From IMG/VR virus record IMGVR_UViG_3300044691_000065, positions 1-45,918 of that record: a stretch of DNA of 45,918 nucleotides; one strand, 5' to 3'. Made by a program: the position numbers and the translations under genes. The notes beneath the pieces were generated by a model. The model had not been told where the DNA came from. It made no database searches and saw only the letters and a program-made list of their open reading frames with translations. Of the stretch, positions 14,840 to 25,400 are shown piece after piece. Within the stretch, counting starts at the first letter, position 1. Every line of letters starts with the position of its first letter. The stretch is from a virus.

Positions 14840-15916
14840 ATGTCTGATGCAAATGTTTCCCACTTAGGCCAGATCGACGGCGCAGGCGCCCTCGACGCAC
14901 TGTGGCTTAAGGTATTCGCTGGCGAAGTTCTGACTGCGTTTGAAATCGCCGTCAAGCTCAAAGGCAAAGTCCGCACTCGCGCCATCAAGGGTGCGAAGAG
15001 CGCGACGTTCCCGGCGACGTTCCGCGTTCGCGGTCGTTACCACACCCCTGGCACCGAGATCCTGGGTCAGATCGTTCAGGCGAATGAGAAAGTCATTACG
15101 CTCGACGACATGCTGATCACGGACACGTTCGTTGCCCAGATCGAAGAGTTGAAGAACTACTACGACGTGTCGGCCACCTACTCGGGTGAGCACGGTCGCG
15201 CGCAGGCTCTGTTCTATGATCGCGTAATTGCGAACGTACTCGTGCAGTCTGCCCGAACCAGCACAGAGCTGTTCGTTGGCGACGGTCACGGCACGGTCAT
15301 CACTGACCAGCCCGACGTGGGCGCGTCTGCTGACTTCTCCGCTTCCGGTGCTGACCTGATCAGCGGCGTGAATCTGGCGAAGCAGCGCCTCGACGAGAAC
15401 CAGGTTCCTGTCGAGACGATGCCCGTCAACGCGCTGTTCAAGCCCGCCCAGTTCTACTTGATCGCGAATAGCGACAAGGCCCTGAACCGGCTGACGAGCG
15501 ATGGCGCCAACAACGTGAACCGTCAGGTTCTGCGCACTGTTAGCGACATCGAGATCATCAAGTCCATCGCCCCACTGTTCGGCTTCAATGCGACCACGTT
15601 CAACTCTGGCACGAATCCCACCGGAATCGTGTCGAGCGCTGACCCGGTTGTGATTGGCACCACGTCTCCTGTTGCGGCTTCACTGCCGTACGGCGAGCCG
15701 CTGCCGGCCAACTACCCGGTGAAGTACCAGAGCGACCAGACCAAGACCGTTGGTCTCGTATGGGTCGAGCCGGCTGCCGGCATGCTGGAACTCCTGGGCA
15801 TCACCATGGAGACGACCTGGGATACCCGACGCCAGGGTACACTCATGCTCGCAAAACAGGCCATCGGCGCGGACGTCCTCCGTGCGAAATGTGCTGTAGA
15901 GCTGAAGAAGCACTAA
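14840..15916 (+). CDS. Major capsid protein, T7 gp10A-like
   Basis: The 358-aa product (T7 10A is 345) has the HK97-fold podovirus pattern: LWLKVFAGEVLTAFE, then VRTRAIKGAKSATFPATFR, HTPGTEILGQ, and LDDMLITDTFVAQIEELKNYYDV. It forms the icosahedral shell. It is flanked by a long leader and a strong terminator, consistent with very high late expression. No evidence of a frameshifted 10B-type extension was seen. Confidence 0.94.
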   Translation: MSDANVSHLGQIDGAGALDALWLKVFAGEVLTAFEIAVKLKGKVRTRAIKGAKSATFPATFRVRGRYHTPGTEILGQIVQANEKVITLDDMLITDTFVAQIEELKNYYDVSATYSGEHGRAQALFYDRVIANVLVQSARTSTELFVGDGHGTVITDQPDVGASADFSASGADLISGVNLAKQRLDENQVPVETMPVNALFKPAQFYLIANSDKALNRLTSDGANNVNRQVLRTVSDIEIIKSIAPLFGFNATTFNSGTNPTGIVSSADPVVIGTTSPVAASLPYGEPLPANYPVKYQSDQTKTVGLVWVEPAAGMLELLGITMETTWDTRRQGTLMLAKQAIGADVLRAKCAVELKKH

Positions 15917-15943
15917 AAGCTTCGCTACTCCAGTAGCAAACAC

Positions 15944-15985
15944 AACGGGCAGTTCAGGTTCACCCCTGTCCTGCCCGTTTTTTTT
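15944..15985 (+). terminator. Strong terminator after the capsid gene
   Basis: AACGGGCAG (15944-15952) pairs with CTGCCCGTT (15971-15979) and runs into TTTTTTTT. This mirrors T7, whose phage-polymerase terminator follows gene 10. A smaller hairpin (GCTAC/GTAGC, 15924-15937) lies just upstream. Confidence 0.9.
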
Positions 15986-16053
15986 CGCGCGCTGGTCCCT
16001 ATCTTTTTTGATCGGTTCGCGAACACACACAACTCAACCTTAAAGGAGGAGTC

Positions 16054-16458
16054 ATGCTTAAGCGTTGCTCCTCCTGTAAGGTTGAGAAACCCCTGGACTG
16101 CTTTAGTCCCCAATCTAATGGTCCGCACGGACGAAGATCAGCCTGTAAAGAGTGCGAAGCCCAGCGGGGGCGAAGGCTCACTGTTAGAAATCCCATATCG
16201 CGCCGCTCGGCGTGGCTGAAGCATAAGTACGGAATCGACGTAGGCGAATACAACAGACTTCTTGAAAGCCAACATGGCGTCTGTGCGCTGTGCTCCCGAT
16301 CTTGTGCCACTGGTCGTAACCTCGCTGTTGACCACGAACATTCGACCGGTGAGGTTCGCGGCTTACTCTGTCAAGCCTGCAACACTGCCCTCGGGAAGTT
16401 CCAAGACAACCCAACCCTCATGCGCCAAGCCGCTGACTACGTAGAGAAATACAAGTGA
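16054..16458 (+). CDS. Recombination endonuclease VII-like (HNH/ββα-Me) nuclease
   Basis: The 134-aa protein has an N-terminal zinc knuckle (CSSCKVEK, CKECEAQ), the YGIDVGEYNRLLESQHGVC segment, and the catalytic core LAVDHEHSTGEVRGLLCQAC followed by NTALGKF and a C-terminal helix. This is the endonuclease VII family, which includes junction resolvases and homing-like nucleases. A strong AAAGGAGG site precedes ATG 16054. Its place between capsid terminator and tail gene suggests an inserted mobile gene; a debranching role is also possible. Confidence 0.88.
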   Translation: MLKRCSSCKVEKPLDCFSPQSNGPHGRRSACKECEAQRGRRLTVRNPISRRSAWLKHKYGIDVGEYNRLLESQHGVCALCSRSCATGRNLAVDHEHSTGEVRGLLCQACNTALGKFQDNPTLMRQAADYVEKYK

Positions 16459-17081
16459 GCATTACCTTCAACCCGAATCCGACTACTGCCCTCGAAGCGG
16501 TCAACCTGATGTTGCTTTCAATTGGGAAATCCCCAGTCAACACTCTGTCCATCCCAGGAGTCAATGACGTTTCACAGGCGACCACAGTTCTGTATACGGT
16601 AACTCGCGATGTCCAGAAGCGAGGCTGGTGGTTCAACCGCGAACCCGGCTTCCCAATCCTGCCAGACACTCTTGGCAACATCCAGATCCCCAACACGGTC
16701 ATCGACATCACGCCTGACGACCGCTATCGCAACTACGTCGAGCGCAACGGCAAGCTGTACGACCTTGACAACCACACCTTCAACATCGGCCAGTACCTCA
16801 GCGGTCAGCCACTGAAGTGCGAAGTCGTGTGGTGCTTCGACTTCGAGACGATCCCCCAGGCTGCCCGTTCGTACATCGCGCGGCGAGCTGGCCGTGAGTT
16901 CCAAGCATGCGTCATTGGATCGCAAATTCTCTACCAGTTCACCAAAGAGATGGAGGTGGACGCTGCCGCCGAACTAGAGCGGTCGGAGACCAAGAACTCC
17001 AAGACCAACATGTTCACCGCGCCTACGCGCAACAACCGAATCACCAATCGCCAGCCTGGGGCCTCCCGCCGCAACTGGTAG
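16455..17081 (+). CDS. Tail tubular protein A, T7 gp11-like
   Basis: The 208-aa product (T7 gp11 is 196) has the family pattern: ALEAVNLMLLSIGKSPVN, QATTVLYTVTRDVQKRGWWFNRE and ARSYIARRAGREFQ. It forms the adaptor ring under the portal. GTG 16455 overlaps the nuclease stop by four bases, so the capsid-nuclease-tail order is translationally coupled on one side. Confidence 0.92.
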   Translation: MSITFNPNPTTALEAVNLMLLSIGKSPVNTLSIPGVNDVSQATTVLYTVTRDVQKRGWWFNREPGFPILPDTLGNIQIPNTVIDITPDDRYRNYVERNGKLYDLDNHTFNIGQYLSGQPLKCEVVWCFDFETIPQAARSYIARRAGREFQACVIGSQILYQFTKEMEVDAAAELERSETKNSKTNMFTAPTRNNRITNRQPGASRRNW

Positions 17082-17091
17082 GAGTCCTACC

Positions 17092-19314
17092 ATGCTGTGC
17101 AACCGGCAGATCCCCGCCCTCTATAACGGCATCTCCCAACAGCCCGCCACTCTGCGCATGCCGTCCCAATCAGAGGTGCAGATAAACGCCTGGAGCACTG
17201 TAGTGGAGGGGCTGAGAGAGCGCCCACCAACTCAACACGTAGCCAAGATAACCAGTGGCGACCTGGGCACCGCGTATCTACACACGATCAACCGGGACAC
17301 GACCGAACGCTATCATGTGGTGATAACCAACGGTGACCTTAAGGTTTACACCTTGGGTGGCGTTGAGCGCACCGTCAACTTCCCCAACGGCAAAGCCTAC
17401 CTCACTGTGGTGGACGCCAAGACAGAGTACAGCGCGACCACCGTGGCCGACTACACGTTCATCGTCAACAAGACCGTGACCGTGCAGATGAAGGCAGTGG
17501 CTGCTGACCAGACGGCGCAGCCCACTAACTACTACTGGCTGAACAACAAGCTCACCGGGGCGCAGGCCGGGGCTTTCCCATCGCTCGCTGCCGTCCAAGC
17601 GCAGTACGGTGTCAACGTAACCGGTGGCACCTTCCAGGGTGTAAAGCAGACCTTCGACGATTTGCCAAAGGCCGGCGGAGCAGGCGCTCCAAGTCAAGGC
17701 GACATCTGGCAGATCCAGGGAGATGCCAACTCATCGTTCACCAGCTACTACGTCATCCGTGACGGAGGCGTCTGGAACGAGACGGTGAAACCTGGGATCA
17801 AGAACCTGATCGACGCCACTACCATGCCGTGGGCATTGGTGCGTAAGGCTGACGGCTCATTCGACTTCGCTCCGTTCTCCTGGGCGCCTCGGCGCGTGGG
17901 TGATGAGACGACGAACCCCAACCCGTCGTTCGTGGGTCGCACACTCAGGGATGTCTACTTCGCACAGAACCGCCTCGGGTTCACCTGTGACGAGAACGGC
18001 ATCATGTCCGCCGGAGGGGACTTCGGTAACTACTACCGTCTAACTGTAGTCCAGTTGCTGCCCGCCTCAGTCGTCGATATTGGCGCCTCAGAGACGAGCG
18101 TGACGAAGCTCAACTTCGCTGTGCCGTTCGCTACCGGCCTGATGTTCTTCTCTGATCAAACACAGTTCCGCCTCCTGACTCCACAGGATGTGGGCATCGG
18201 GCCAACCACAGTGTCACTTGAGGTTGCCACTCGGTACGTCGCCTCGACGACCGTGCGTCCGATCATGGTGGGCTCCGACGCCTACTTCCCGTCAGAGGAC
18301 GCTGACTTCGCTAAGGTCCGCGAGTACTTCATCAAGATGAGCTACCTCGGGCAGATACAGACGGACGCGGCGGACATCACTGCGCACGTCCCGAAGTACA
18401 TACCAGCGGGTGTCTATCTGTTGGAGGGGTCGCTCAATCAGGACGCGCTGTTCCTAGCCACTGAGGACTTCCCTAACAGGCTATACGTCTATAAGTTCTA
18501 CTGGACTGACGAGACGAACAAGGCCCAGAGCGCGTGGAGCTATTGGGACTTCGGTACAGGTAATGCTGTGCTCGCGGCTTCGTGCCTGGATGACTTCGTG
18601 TATTTTCTGATCAGGCGTTCGGATGGCACGTACCTTGAGAAGATGACGCTAGCGCTCGGCGCCAATGCAGGTCTCACCGATGTATCGGGTAAGTCATACG
18701 ACATCTTGCTCGACCGTCGCGCGGCTGTAACGGGCAACTGGCTCTCCGCGCAAGACATCACCGTCTACGTGTTTCCTTATAACGTAGACACAGCCTCAGT
18801 GCGCCTCGTGCAAACCTCAGGTCCAACCCCTGGGGCCATGTTCGATCCAAGCACATACACGTTCACCGCAGCTAACACTGTGGCTGTCCCAGGGAATCAC
18901 CCCGGTACGGCCCTCGGTGGCAACTTCTACGAGTTCCGTTACACCTTCAGTGAGCAGTTCATGCTCAACCGCCAGGGTGTTGCAGTACTCAGCGGCAAGC
19001 TCACCCTGCGCAACTGGACGGTGTCGTTCACTGACACAGCGTTCTTCAGTATAGAGGTGAACCCGTACGGCGTAGGTGACCCGAACATCCTCAGCTTCGT
19101 TCCGTCTCAGGAGTCCGCGTACAGCGGCATGACGATAGGCGAAGCGGCGATGATCCTCGGCAGTCCTGTGTTCCGCAATGGGAGCTTCACGTTTGGTGTC
19201 TTCGGTGACGCCAAGCTCGCAACCGTGACCCTCACCAACAACACGCCATACCCAGTCAACTTCGTCGAAGCTGAATGGGAAGGTGACTACACCAACCGGA
19301 GTCAAACCCTGTGA
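17092..19314 (+). CDS. Tail tubular protein B (nozzle), T7 gp12-like
   Basis: The 740-aa product (T7 gp12 is 794) begins QIPALYNGISQQPATLRMPSQ, the typical opening of this family, and is beta-rich with DGSFDFAPFSWAPRRVGDE and PVNFVEAEWEGDY near the end. It makes the hexameric nozzle that carries the fibres and contacts the envelope. An AGGAG site precedes ATG 17092. Its stop overlaps the next GTG. Confidence 0.93.
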   Translation: MLCNRQIPALYNGISQQPATLRMPSQSEVQINAWSTVVEGLRERPPTQHVAKITSGDLGTAYLHTINRDTTERYHVVITNGDLKVYTLGGVERTVNFPNGKAYLTVVDAKTEYSATTVADYTFIVNKTVTVQMKAVAADQTAQPTNYYWLNNKLTGAQAGAFPSLAAVQAQYGVNVTGGTFQGVKQTFDDLPKAGGAGAPSQGDIWQIQGDANSSFTSYYVIRDGGVWNETVKPGIKNLIDATTMPWALVRKADGSFDFAPFSWAPRRVGDETTNPNPSFVGRTLRDVYFAQNRLGFTCDENGIMSAGGDFGNYYRLTVVQLLPASVVDIGASETSVTKLNFAVPFATGLMFFSDQTQFRLLTPQDVGIGPTTVSLEVATRYVASTTVRPIMVGSDAYFPSEDADFAKVREYFIKMSYLGQIQTDAADITAHVPKYIPAGVYLLEGSLNQDALFLATEDFPNRLYVYKFYWTDETNKAQSAWSYWDFGTGNAVLAASCLDDFVYFLIRRSDGTYLEKMTLALGANAGLTDVSGKSYDILLDRRAAVTGNWLSAQDITVYVFPYNVDTASVRLVQTSGPTPGAMFDPSTYTFTAANTVAVPGNHPGTALGGNFYEFRYTFSEQFMLNRQGVAVLSGKLTLRNWTVSFTDTAFFSIEVNPYGVGDPNILSFVPSQESAYSGMTIGEAAMILGSPVFRNGSFTFGVFGDAKLATVTLTNNTPYPVNFVEAEWEGDYTNRSQTL

Positions 19315-19772
19315 TAGTTACTGCACGCCCCTGCCATGTCTGCCAAATGTTGGTAGTCGGCGTGCGGGAAGCTGACCACATGGAGATCCAAGCGACCTCA
19401 GGCAAACCACCTGAGGTCGCGCTCCGCGAATCCCTCGCCATGTCCACAAAGGCGTGGGTGCTGGTGGACGGAGGCATGGCTGTGGGCATGTGGGGCGTTG
19501 CCCCCTGGCCGCACACGCCGGGGCTCGGGGTGCCCTGGCTACTAGCAACCAATCGCTTTGACCTTCACCACAACCGCCGCGAGCTGCTGCGCCACACGCA
19601 CAAGTACGTGGCGGCGATGGGCGAAGGCTTCGACTACCTCATCAATTACACGGACGCGCGACACCGCGAGTCCCACCGCTGGCTCAAATGGGCCGGCTTC
19701 CAACTGGACGACTTCAGGCCGCACTTCGGCTACGAGCGACGTCCGTTCTACAGATTCTCTAAGGAAACCTAA
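19311..19772 (+). CDS. Internal virion protein A, T7 gp13-like
   Basis: The 153-aa product occupies the gp13 place between nozzle and gp14-like gene and shares gp13 character: a GNAT-like fold with ESLAMSTKAWVLVDGGMAVGMWG, PWLLATNRF, a helix RRELLRHTHKYVAAM and WLKWAGFQLDDF. In T7 it aids internal core assembly. GTG 19311 overlaps the nozzle stop. A free acetyltransferase is the alternative, given the same superfamily at 14138. Confidence 0.75.
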   Translation: MIVTARPCHVCQMLVVGVREADHMEIQATSGKPPEVALRESLAMSTKAWVLVDGGMAVGMWGVAPWPHTPGLGVPWLLATNRFDLHHNRRELLRHTHKYVAAMGEGFDYLINYTDARHRESHRWLKWAGFQLDDFRPHFGYERRPFYRFSKET

Positions 19773-19774
19773 CC

Positions 19775-20299
19775 GTGTGTGATCCAACCGGTATCTCCGA
19801 AACGGCACTCGTCGAGATCGCCATTGGTGCCACGGTGGCAACAACCGCTGTGACAGCTATCGCTGCACACCAGCAGGCGATGAAGCAACAGGGCGCCATC
19901 AATGCGCAGGCGGACGCACGCGCCACTCAGGTGGCATCTGCGGCGGGCCAGCAGCAATCCGTGGCAGCCATGGAGGCGCGCCAAGCCCGCTCACAGAGTG
20001 TGGTCGCAGCCGGCGAGTCCGGCATCAACCTCGGCTCTAACAGCTTCCTGGCCTCACTTCAGACTACAACCATGAATCAGGCGAACAACGAAGGGCTGAT
20101 CATGGAGAACGAAAAGAACCAACAGGCTGGTGATACTGCGACGGTGCAGAGCGAACTGAATACGCAGGCTACCTCGCCAACGTTCCTCGGCGGCGGGCTA
20201 AATGCCGCCCTGTCTGGAGCGGGTGCCTACATGAGCACCACGAACGCCTACAAGGCTGGGGCCAATTCTAAGTCAACCCCCGGCACAACCACCTCATAA
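19775..20299 (+). CDS. Internal virion protein B, T7 gp14-like
   Basis: The 174-aa protein (T7 gp14 is 196) begins MCDPTGIS, like many gp14-type proteins that start MC, then has an Ala-rich hydrophobic helix (VATTAVTAIAAHQQAMKQQG) and Gln/Ala-rich coils with AAGESGINLGSNSF and NNEGLIMENEKN. In T7, gp14 is ejected and forms the outer-membrane pore. GTG 19775 has AAGGA upstream. Confidence 0.85.
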   Translation: MCDPTGISETALVEIAIGATVATTAVTAIAAHQQAMKQQGAINAQADARATQVASAAGQQQSVAAMEARQARSQSVVAAGESGINLGSNSFLASLQTTTMNQANNEGLIMENEKNQQAGDTATVQSELNTQATSPTFLGGGLNAALSGAGAYMSTTNAYKAGANSKSTPGTTTS

Positions 20300-20308
20300 G
20301 GGAACCAC

Positions 20309-22456
20309 ATGCAAGACCCAACCGTTCAAGGGTTCCTCACGGGAGGCCAGCAGTCCGCCTCAGAGCAGGCTGTTAGCTCTCCCGGCTTTGGTGCCACAGA
20401 CTCGACCGCTCAGACGAAGTTGGGTGTCTTCGCACCCCTCGACGTCAAGGCTGCGCCCGCACAGGCAGAGGCTCTCGCGAATGCTCTCAACGTTGGTTGG
20501 AGCCTCGCTAAGCCACAGCTCCTGAAGGACACGGAGCGAACTGGTAAGGAAGATGCTGCTGCCGGCGAAGTCGCCGCAGCGACCAGCTCAGTTGATCCCG
20601 TCAAGGCCGCGACGATTGAAGGCTATCGCATTGGCGCCGCACGTGGCACGACTGAGAAGAACACTCTCCAGTCGCTGATGGGCGCGACGGACCTTATCAA
20701 CAAGGATGCAAACGACGGTGGCTGGGCAAACCTCCCGGCGCCGCAGCTACTCGATAAGATAGACGAGTACTTCCGTGGGAAGCTAGGTGGACTGGAGACG
20801 TCACCTGAGTCTGCCCAGGTCATCGCGCCGATGATCCAGCACTTCATGAATGAAGCCGCCGGCAACCGAATCGCGCGTGACGTCCGCAACACACAGTCGC
20901 AAGCGCAGGACACCGTGTCTGCTCTCGCGATGCACGCAGCGCAGGCGAACGACGGATCATTCGATCCCCAGGTTCAGATGGACAAGATGGCGCAGACGTT
21001 CCTGGGGGATCGCAGCGCCGCCAATCAGGCGTACGTCGCTGCCGTCACCCAGGCCGCAGTCGCCGCACACAATCCTGACATCATCGACAAGTTCATCCCG
21101 AAGTCAGTAACGACCGCTGACGGGCAGACAATCGACGGTCCAGGGTTCGTGCCGAAGAATGCTGCAGCCATTGAGGCAGCTCGCATCAACGCGACAGAGC
21201 TGCAGAAGAAAGACAACGCAATAGCCACTGGCGTGAACAAGGATGTCTACGTCAAGACGCTAGTCGATAAGGTGCATGCCAACGTCCCGCTGGACTTCCA
21301 GAAGGACCTGATCGAGCCCGTGCAGAAAGGAGTGCTCACGCCTCCAGAAGCTATCGAGTGGTATCAGAAGTCTGTTGACGAGCATGACAAGCACGCTCCT
21401 GACACCTTCGCCGCCAACGTACTCGCCAGGGGTCTACCTTGGTACACCTACGATGGCACACAAATCGACGCGCAGGGCCACCGTGTAACGAAGGAGAACT
21501 TCGAGCACGCCGCCACCGACGCCGTGTCTGCTCTCCCCAAGGAACAGCAGCCGGCCGGCGCAGTTGAGATGACGCGACGCCAGGGGCTCATCTTCAAGCC
21601 GCTTGAGTCAACGATCAACAACCAGCCTCTTAACACCCAGCAGGGCGTGAAGGGCATTCTCGATGCTTATGGTGCGATGAAGAACACGGACGCCACGATC
21701 ACGGCTCAGTACTTCACCAACCCCGCTCGACGTGAGCAGGTTGAGTACATGGACCAGCAGCGCACCGCAGGCATGTCTGATGCTGACATAGCCACCCAGA
21801 TGAAGTCACACGACTTCAAACAGGCGGCTGATGACTACAACCTGCACCTCGGGCCGCTCGTGAACAAGCAGCTCGACAACTTCAAGATCGACGGCTCGCA
21901 TTGGCTGGCTGGCGACATTCACTCTGTAAACCTCAACGACCTCGTGAACGGTGGTCAGGTGATGGCGCAGGTCCGCAACACTGCCCGCGTGATAGGGGAG
22001 CAGGGCCTGTCCAACGATCCGACAACAATCATCTCCCGTGCTGAGAAGCAGGTTCTCGATCAGAACTACCTGATCAAGATGAATGAGGGCCACTCGGTCC
22101 TCCTTCCGCGCACCGGCAACGATCCGCCGAACGCCCAAGAAGCGCTGCAGGACTTCTACAAGACCCAGATGCCTGATCTCATCAAGAAGGCAGGCTACAA
22201 GGGTGACCCCGCCGACGTCGTTCTTACACCTAACCCGTACCAGAGGGGCGTGTTGGATCTCGTGGACCACACTGGACATCAGGTCAGCGCGGATCAGTTC
22301 ACCATCTCTGGAATCTCACAGAGCTACACGAAGCAGAAGCGTCCCGACTTGATCGCGCAGGCGACTAAGGACAGCTCCGAGAACTATGCCACTGTTGCTC
22401 GCGTCAAGGCGAACAACGACAAGATGCTCGGCATCCTCCAGAACGGCTCTCTCTAA
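20309..22456 (+). CDS. Internal virion protein C, T7 gp15-like
   Basis: The 715-aa product (T7 gp15 is 747) has the position, length and largely helical Ala/Gln/Asp-rich composition of the periplasmic channel protein. Recognisable stretches include GTTEKNTLQSLM and, at the end, PNPYQRGVLDLVDHTGHQV. No enzymatic motif is visible. Ejected with gp14 and gp16 it should build the DNA conduit across the periplasm. Starts after a GGGAACCAC site. Confidence 0.85.
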   Translation: MQDPTVQGFLTGGQQSASEQAVSSPGFGATDSTAQTKLGVFAPLDVKAAPAQAEALANALNVGWSLAKPQLLKDTERTGKEDAAAGEVAAATSSVDPVKAATIEGYRIGAARGTTEKNTLQSLMGATDLINKDANDGGWANLPAPQLLDKIDEYFRGKLGGLETSPESAQVIAPMIQHFMNEAAGNRIARDVRNTQSQAQDTVSALAMHAAQANDGSFDPQVQMDKMAQTFLGDRSAANQAYVAAVTQAAVAAHNPDIIDKFIPKSVTTADGQTIDGPGFVPKNAAAIEAARINATELQKKDNAIATGVNKDVYVKTLVDKVHANVPLDFQKDLIEPVQKGVLTPPEAIEWYQKSVDEHDKHAPDTFAANVLARGLPWYTYDGTQIDAQGHRVTKENFEHAATDAVSALPKEQQPAGAVEMTRRQGLIFKPLESTINNQPLNTQQGVKGILDAYGAMKNTDATITAQYFTNPARREQVEYMDQQRTAGMSDADIATQMKSHDFKQAADDYNLHLGPLVNKQLDNFKIDGSHWLAGDIHSVNLNDLVNGGQVMAQVRNTARVIGEQGLSNDPTTIISRAEKQVLDQNYLIKMNEGHSVLLPRTGNDPPNAQEALQDFYKTQMPDLIKKAGYKGDPADVVLTPNPYQRGVLDLVDHTGHQVSADQFTISGISQSYTKQKRPDLIAQATKDSSENYATVARVKANNDKMLGILQNGSL

Positions 22457-22473
22457 TCACAACAGGTAACCAC

Positions 22474-25400
22474 ATGGCCGACCAACCAGCCCCTCTCAGC
22501 CTTTCCGTGTTCAGCACGGACGCTACAGCACCGGTGCCCACGACTCCCGCTCCTGTATCCCCTGTAGCTGAGCAGGGGCCGGTTGCCCCCGATACCGAGT
22601 TCACGACGCAGACAGCCCAGGAAGGGGCCGACAGACTTGCTAAGGACTCACTCAAAGCTCAGGACCTTCAGAACGAAGCTGACTTCGAGATGCCGAAGGA
22701 CGACAAGCGTGGCTCCTTCTACCTCTACATGGATGAGGACAGCTCGATTGCTGCAACCATGAGGCAGGCCACCAACGCGGGATTCCCTCCTACGCTGGGA
22801 TACTCCGCTCCGAAGTACGACTCGCCGGAAGGCAAGGAGCTGTACAAGGGAATCCCAACAGAGGATCTCGCTCGCTTCGGCACAGCCGTGAGCCCTGAGC
22901 ACGCCCAATACATCCACAATGAAATCCTGCACGAGCACAGCATCGAGCAGGAGTGGGCCGACCACTCTGGATGGGGCCGACTAGGCGTAGGTCTCGTTGA
23001 CCCGGTCAACCTCGCACTGATGTTGACAGGAGCTGGAGAAGTCCAGACTGTCAGCCGAGTGGGGCGCTTCCTCAAAGGCGGCGTCACTGCGGCCGGTGAG
23101 AACGCGGCGCTGACCGAGTTCCTAGACCAAGGTAAGCAGACCAGCTCAGGGCACGACGTCGCACAGGCTGCGCTCGCCGGCTTCATGCTGGGCGGCGTAC
23201 TGCACGCGCTGCCATCTGAGGGGCGTGTCGAGGCATCCAATGCAGCGCACCGGATGCAGCGCGACCTCGCCATCAATGAACTGACGGACCACGTGGAGTC
23301 TGGAACGATCCCAGAGCAAGCTGTTCGTCCCGACGTCCTGGCCGAGGTGAAGGCCCGACAGGCAGCCGACCAGCTGGTCGCAGATCGCGCCCATGCGGAC
23401 GCCCAGGTCAGCCACGTAGATAGCCAAGTGACGGAACACCTCGCTGGTGAAGAGACCCGCCTCAAGGGGATCACCGAGGGTGAAGACGGGCAGATCGTTT
23501 CGTTCCACGGGGAGAACCCCGCAGGCGACGCACACGAAACCCTCGCGTCCGCCAAAGCTACCCTTGACGAATCCTCAAAGGTTCTCTCTGAGGACTCTGA
23601 CGTTCAGATCAAGCGCGAGGCGGCTCGCCTTGCCGATGCTGATGAGAAGAATGCCTACGCACGCGACCGTGCGGCCCCAGGCAAGGAAGCGGTGTTCCCC
23701 AAGTGGCAGGCTGCCGCTGTGGAGAACGTCGCGCGTACGCGTGCCCAGGCTGCCCACACGGCAGAGCTGGCTCGCGGTGTAATCTCCAATGCGCAGAAGG
23801 ATGTCGAGCGGGTCAACCGCGTCGCCGCCGCGAACACTGATCTTGAGCAGCTGCGACTCGCCCAGAAGGGCGCCAAGACCACTGAGGACCGCGTTGCAGC
23901 TGTAGCTCACAAGCCCCTGAGGGATCAGCTGGGTAAGCGCCTGAAGGCTGCCCGTGACGAGCAGGCCCGTGTTGAAGCGGCTCACGCCGAAGCAACCAAA
24001 GTGGCACCTCAGGCTGACCCCACGTCCACCGTAGGCGAGCCCTCCTCCTTCGGTGCAGACAGCGCCAGCGCGGCCCGCGCGACGACTGACGTTGCACCCG
24101 CGGTCGAACTGTCGCAAGGCATCAAGCCCGTCCCCCGGTCCAGCGACGCCATCAAGGTGGTCAACGTCGGGCCGTTCAAGACGTTCTCCAGCGTGCTCCG
24201 TGGTTCGACCAATGCAATCGTGCGGTCGCGCCTGGGGCGGATGTTCGGTGAAGCTGTGGCTGCCCATGGTGGCAGTGCGGCGACACAGGGCGCCTCCGAT
24301 CATATGGCCGTGCTCTCACACTCGTGGGGAACACGCGCAGCCCAGATCGACTACGCACACAAGTTTGATTGGATGCGTGAGCAAGGCTACAGCGGTTTCT
24401 GGAATCGCTACAGCCAGAAGGTCCAACAGGAATGGGGCAATGCTGTGGGCCGTGCCATTCGCGGCATCGAGTCAGACAGCAAGCCCGTGAAGGAAGCCGC
24501 GCGCAAGTACGCCGGCCTCTACAAGGACATGTTGAAAGCAGCTAAGGAAGCAGGTGTGAAGGGCTTCGACGATGTGTCGGAGAACGAGCACTACCTCCCG
24601 CGCGCATTCGAGTTCAACCGCCTGAAGGAGATCAATCGCACGTTGGGCGACAACGGCATGGCTAACTTCCTGGCTGACTCCATGGAGAAGGGCATGCGAG
24701 ATGCAGGCCCGATTGACCGTGAGTCCATGGTGGCAATCGCCAAGGGATACGTCCAGCGCTCCAAGAGGCTCGGCCTCGGGATCGACAACGCGATGCTCAA
24801 CGGCATCCATCTTGATGACTTCGAGTACATCCGGGGCCTCCTTGCAGAAGGAACCTCAGACACCGCCGCAGTGGACCGAGTGATCGACTCCCTGAAAGCC
24901 AAGGCATATGCGTCGGCTGACGGTGCGGGTGCAACTCGCTACGCCAAGTTCAGAGTGAAGTTCGACGAGACCCACTCCATGAACGTCCGCACGCCTGAAG
25001 GCGAGATGTCCACAGTGTCAGTCGCTGACATGTGGAACAACGACGTTGGTCAGGTAACGGAGCGGTACGTCCGCACGATGTCCGGCCACACGGCCATGGC
25101 TCGTGTTGGCATCCGTTCGGAAGCTGACTTCCAGCAGTCACTGGCTGAGTCACTCAGCTCGCTGGACGAGGCAGGCGCTCCCAAGGAAGAACGTGATCTA
25201 GTCGAGAGCTACGCCCAAGGTGGCTACAAGCTGATCACAGGTCGACCTCTCGACAACGACAAGTACGGACTGTTCCTCAAGGGCATGTCCGTCGCCCGCG
25301 ACTACGCCTACACCCGCTCGATGAACCAAGCGGGCTTCAGCATTGCCAACAACCTGATCCGACCGTGGACCAACGGGTACGCCAAGTACACCGCGAAGTA

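Noticed and set aside
14840-15985. Programmed frameshift extending the capsid protein (10B-like)
   Set aside because: No slippery site near the stop and no extended frame before the terminator.
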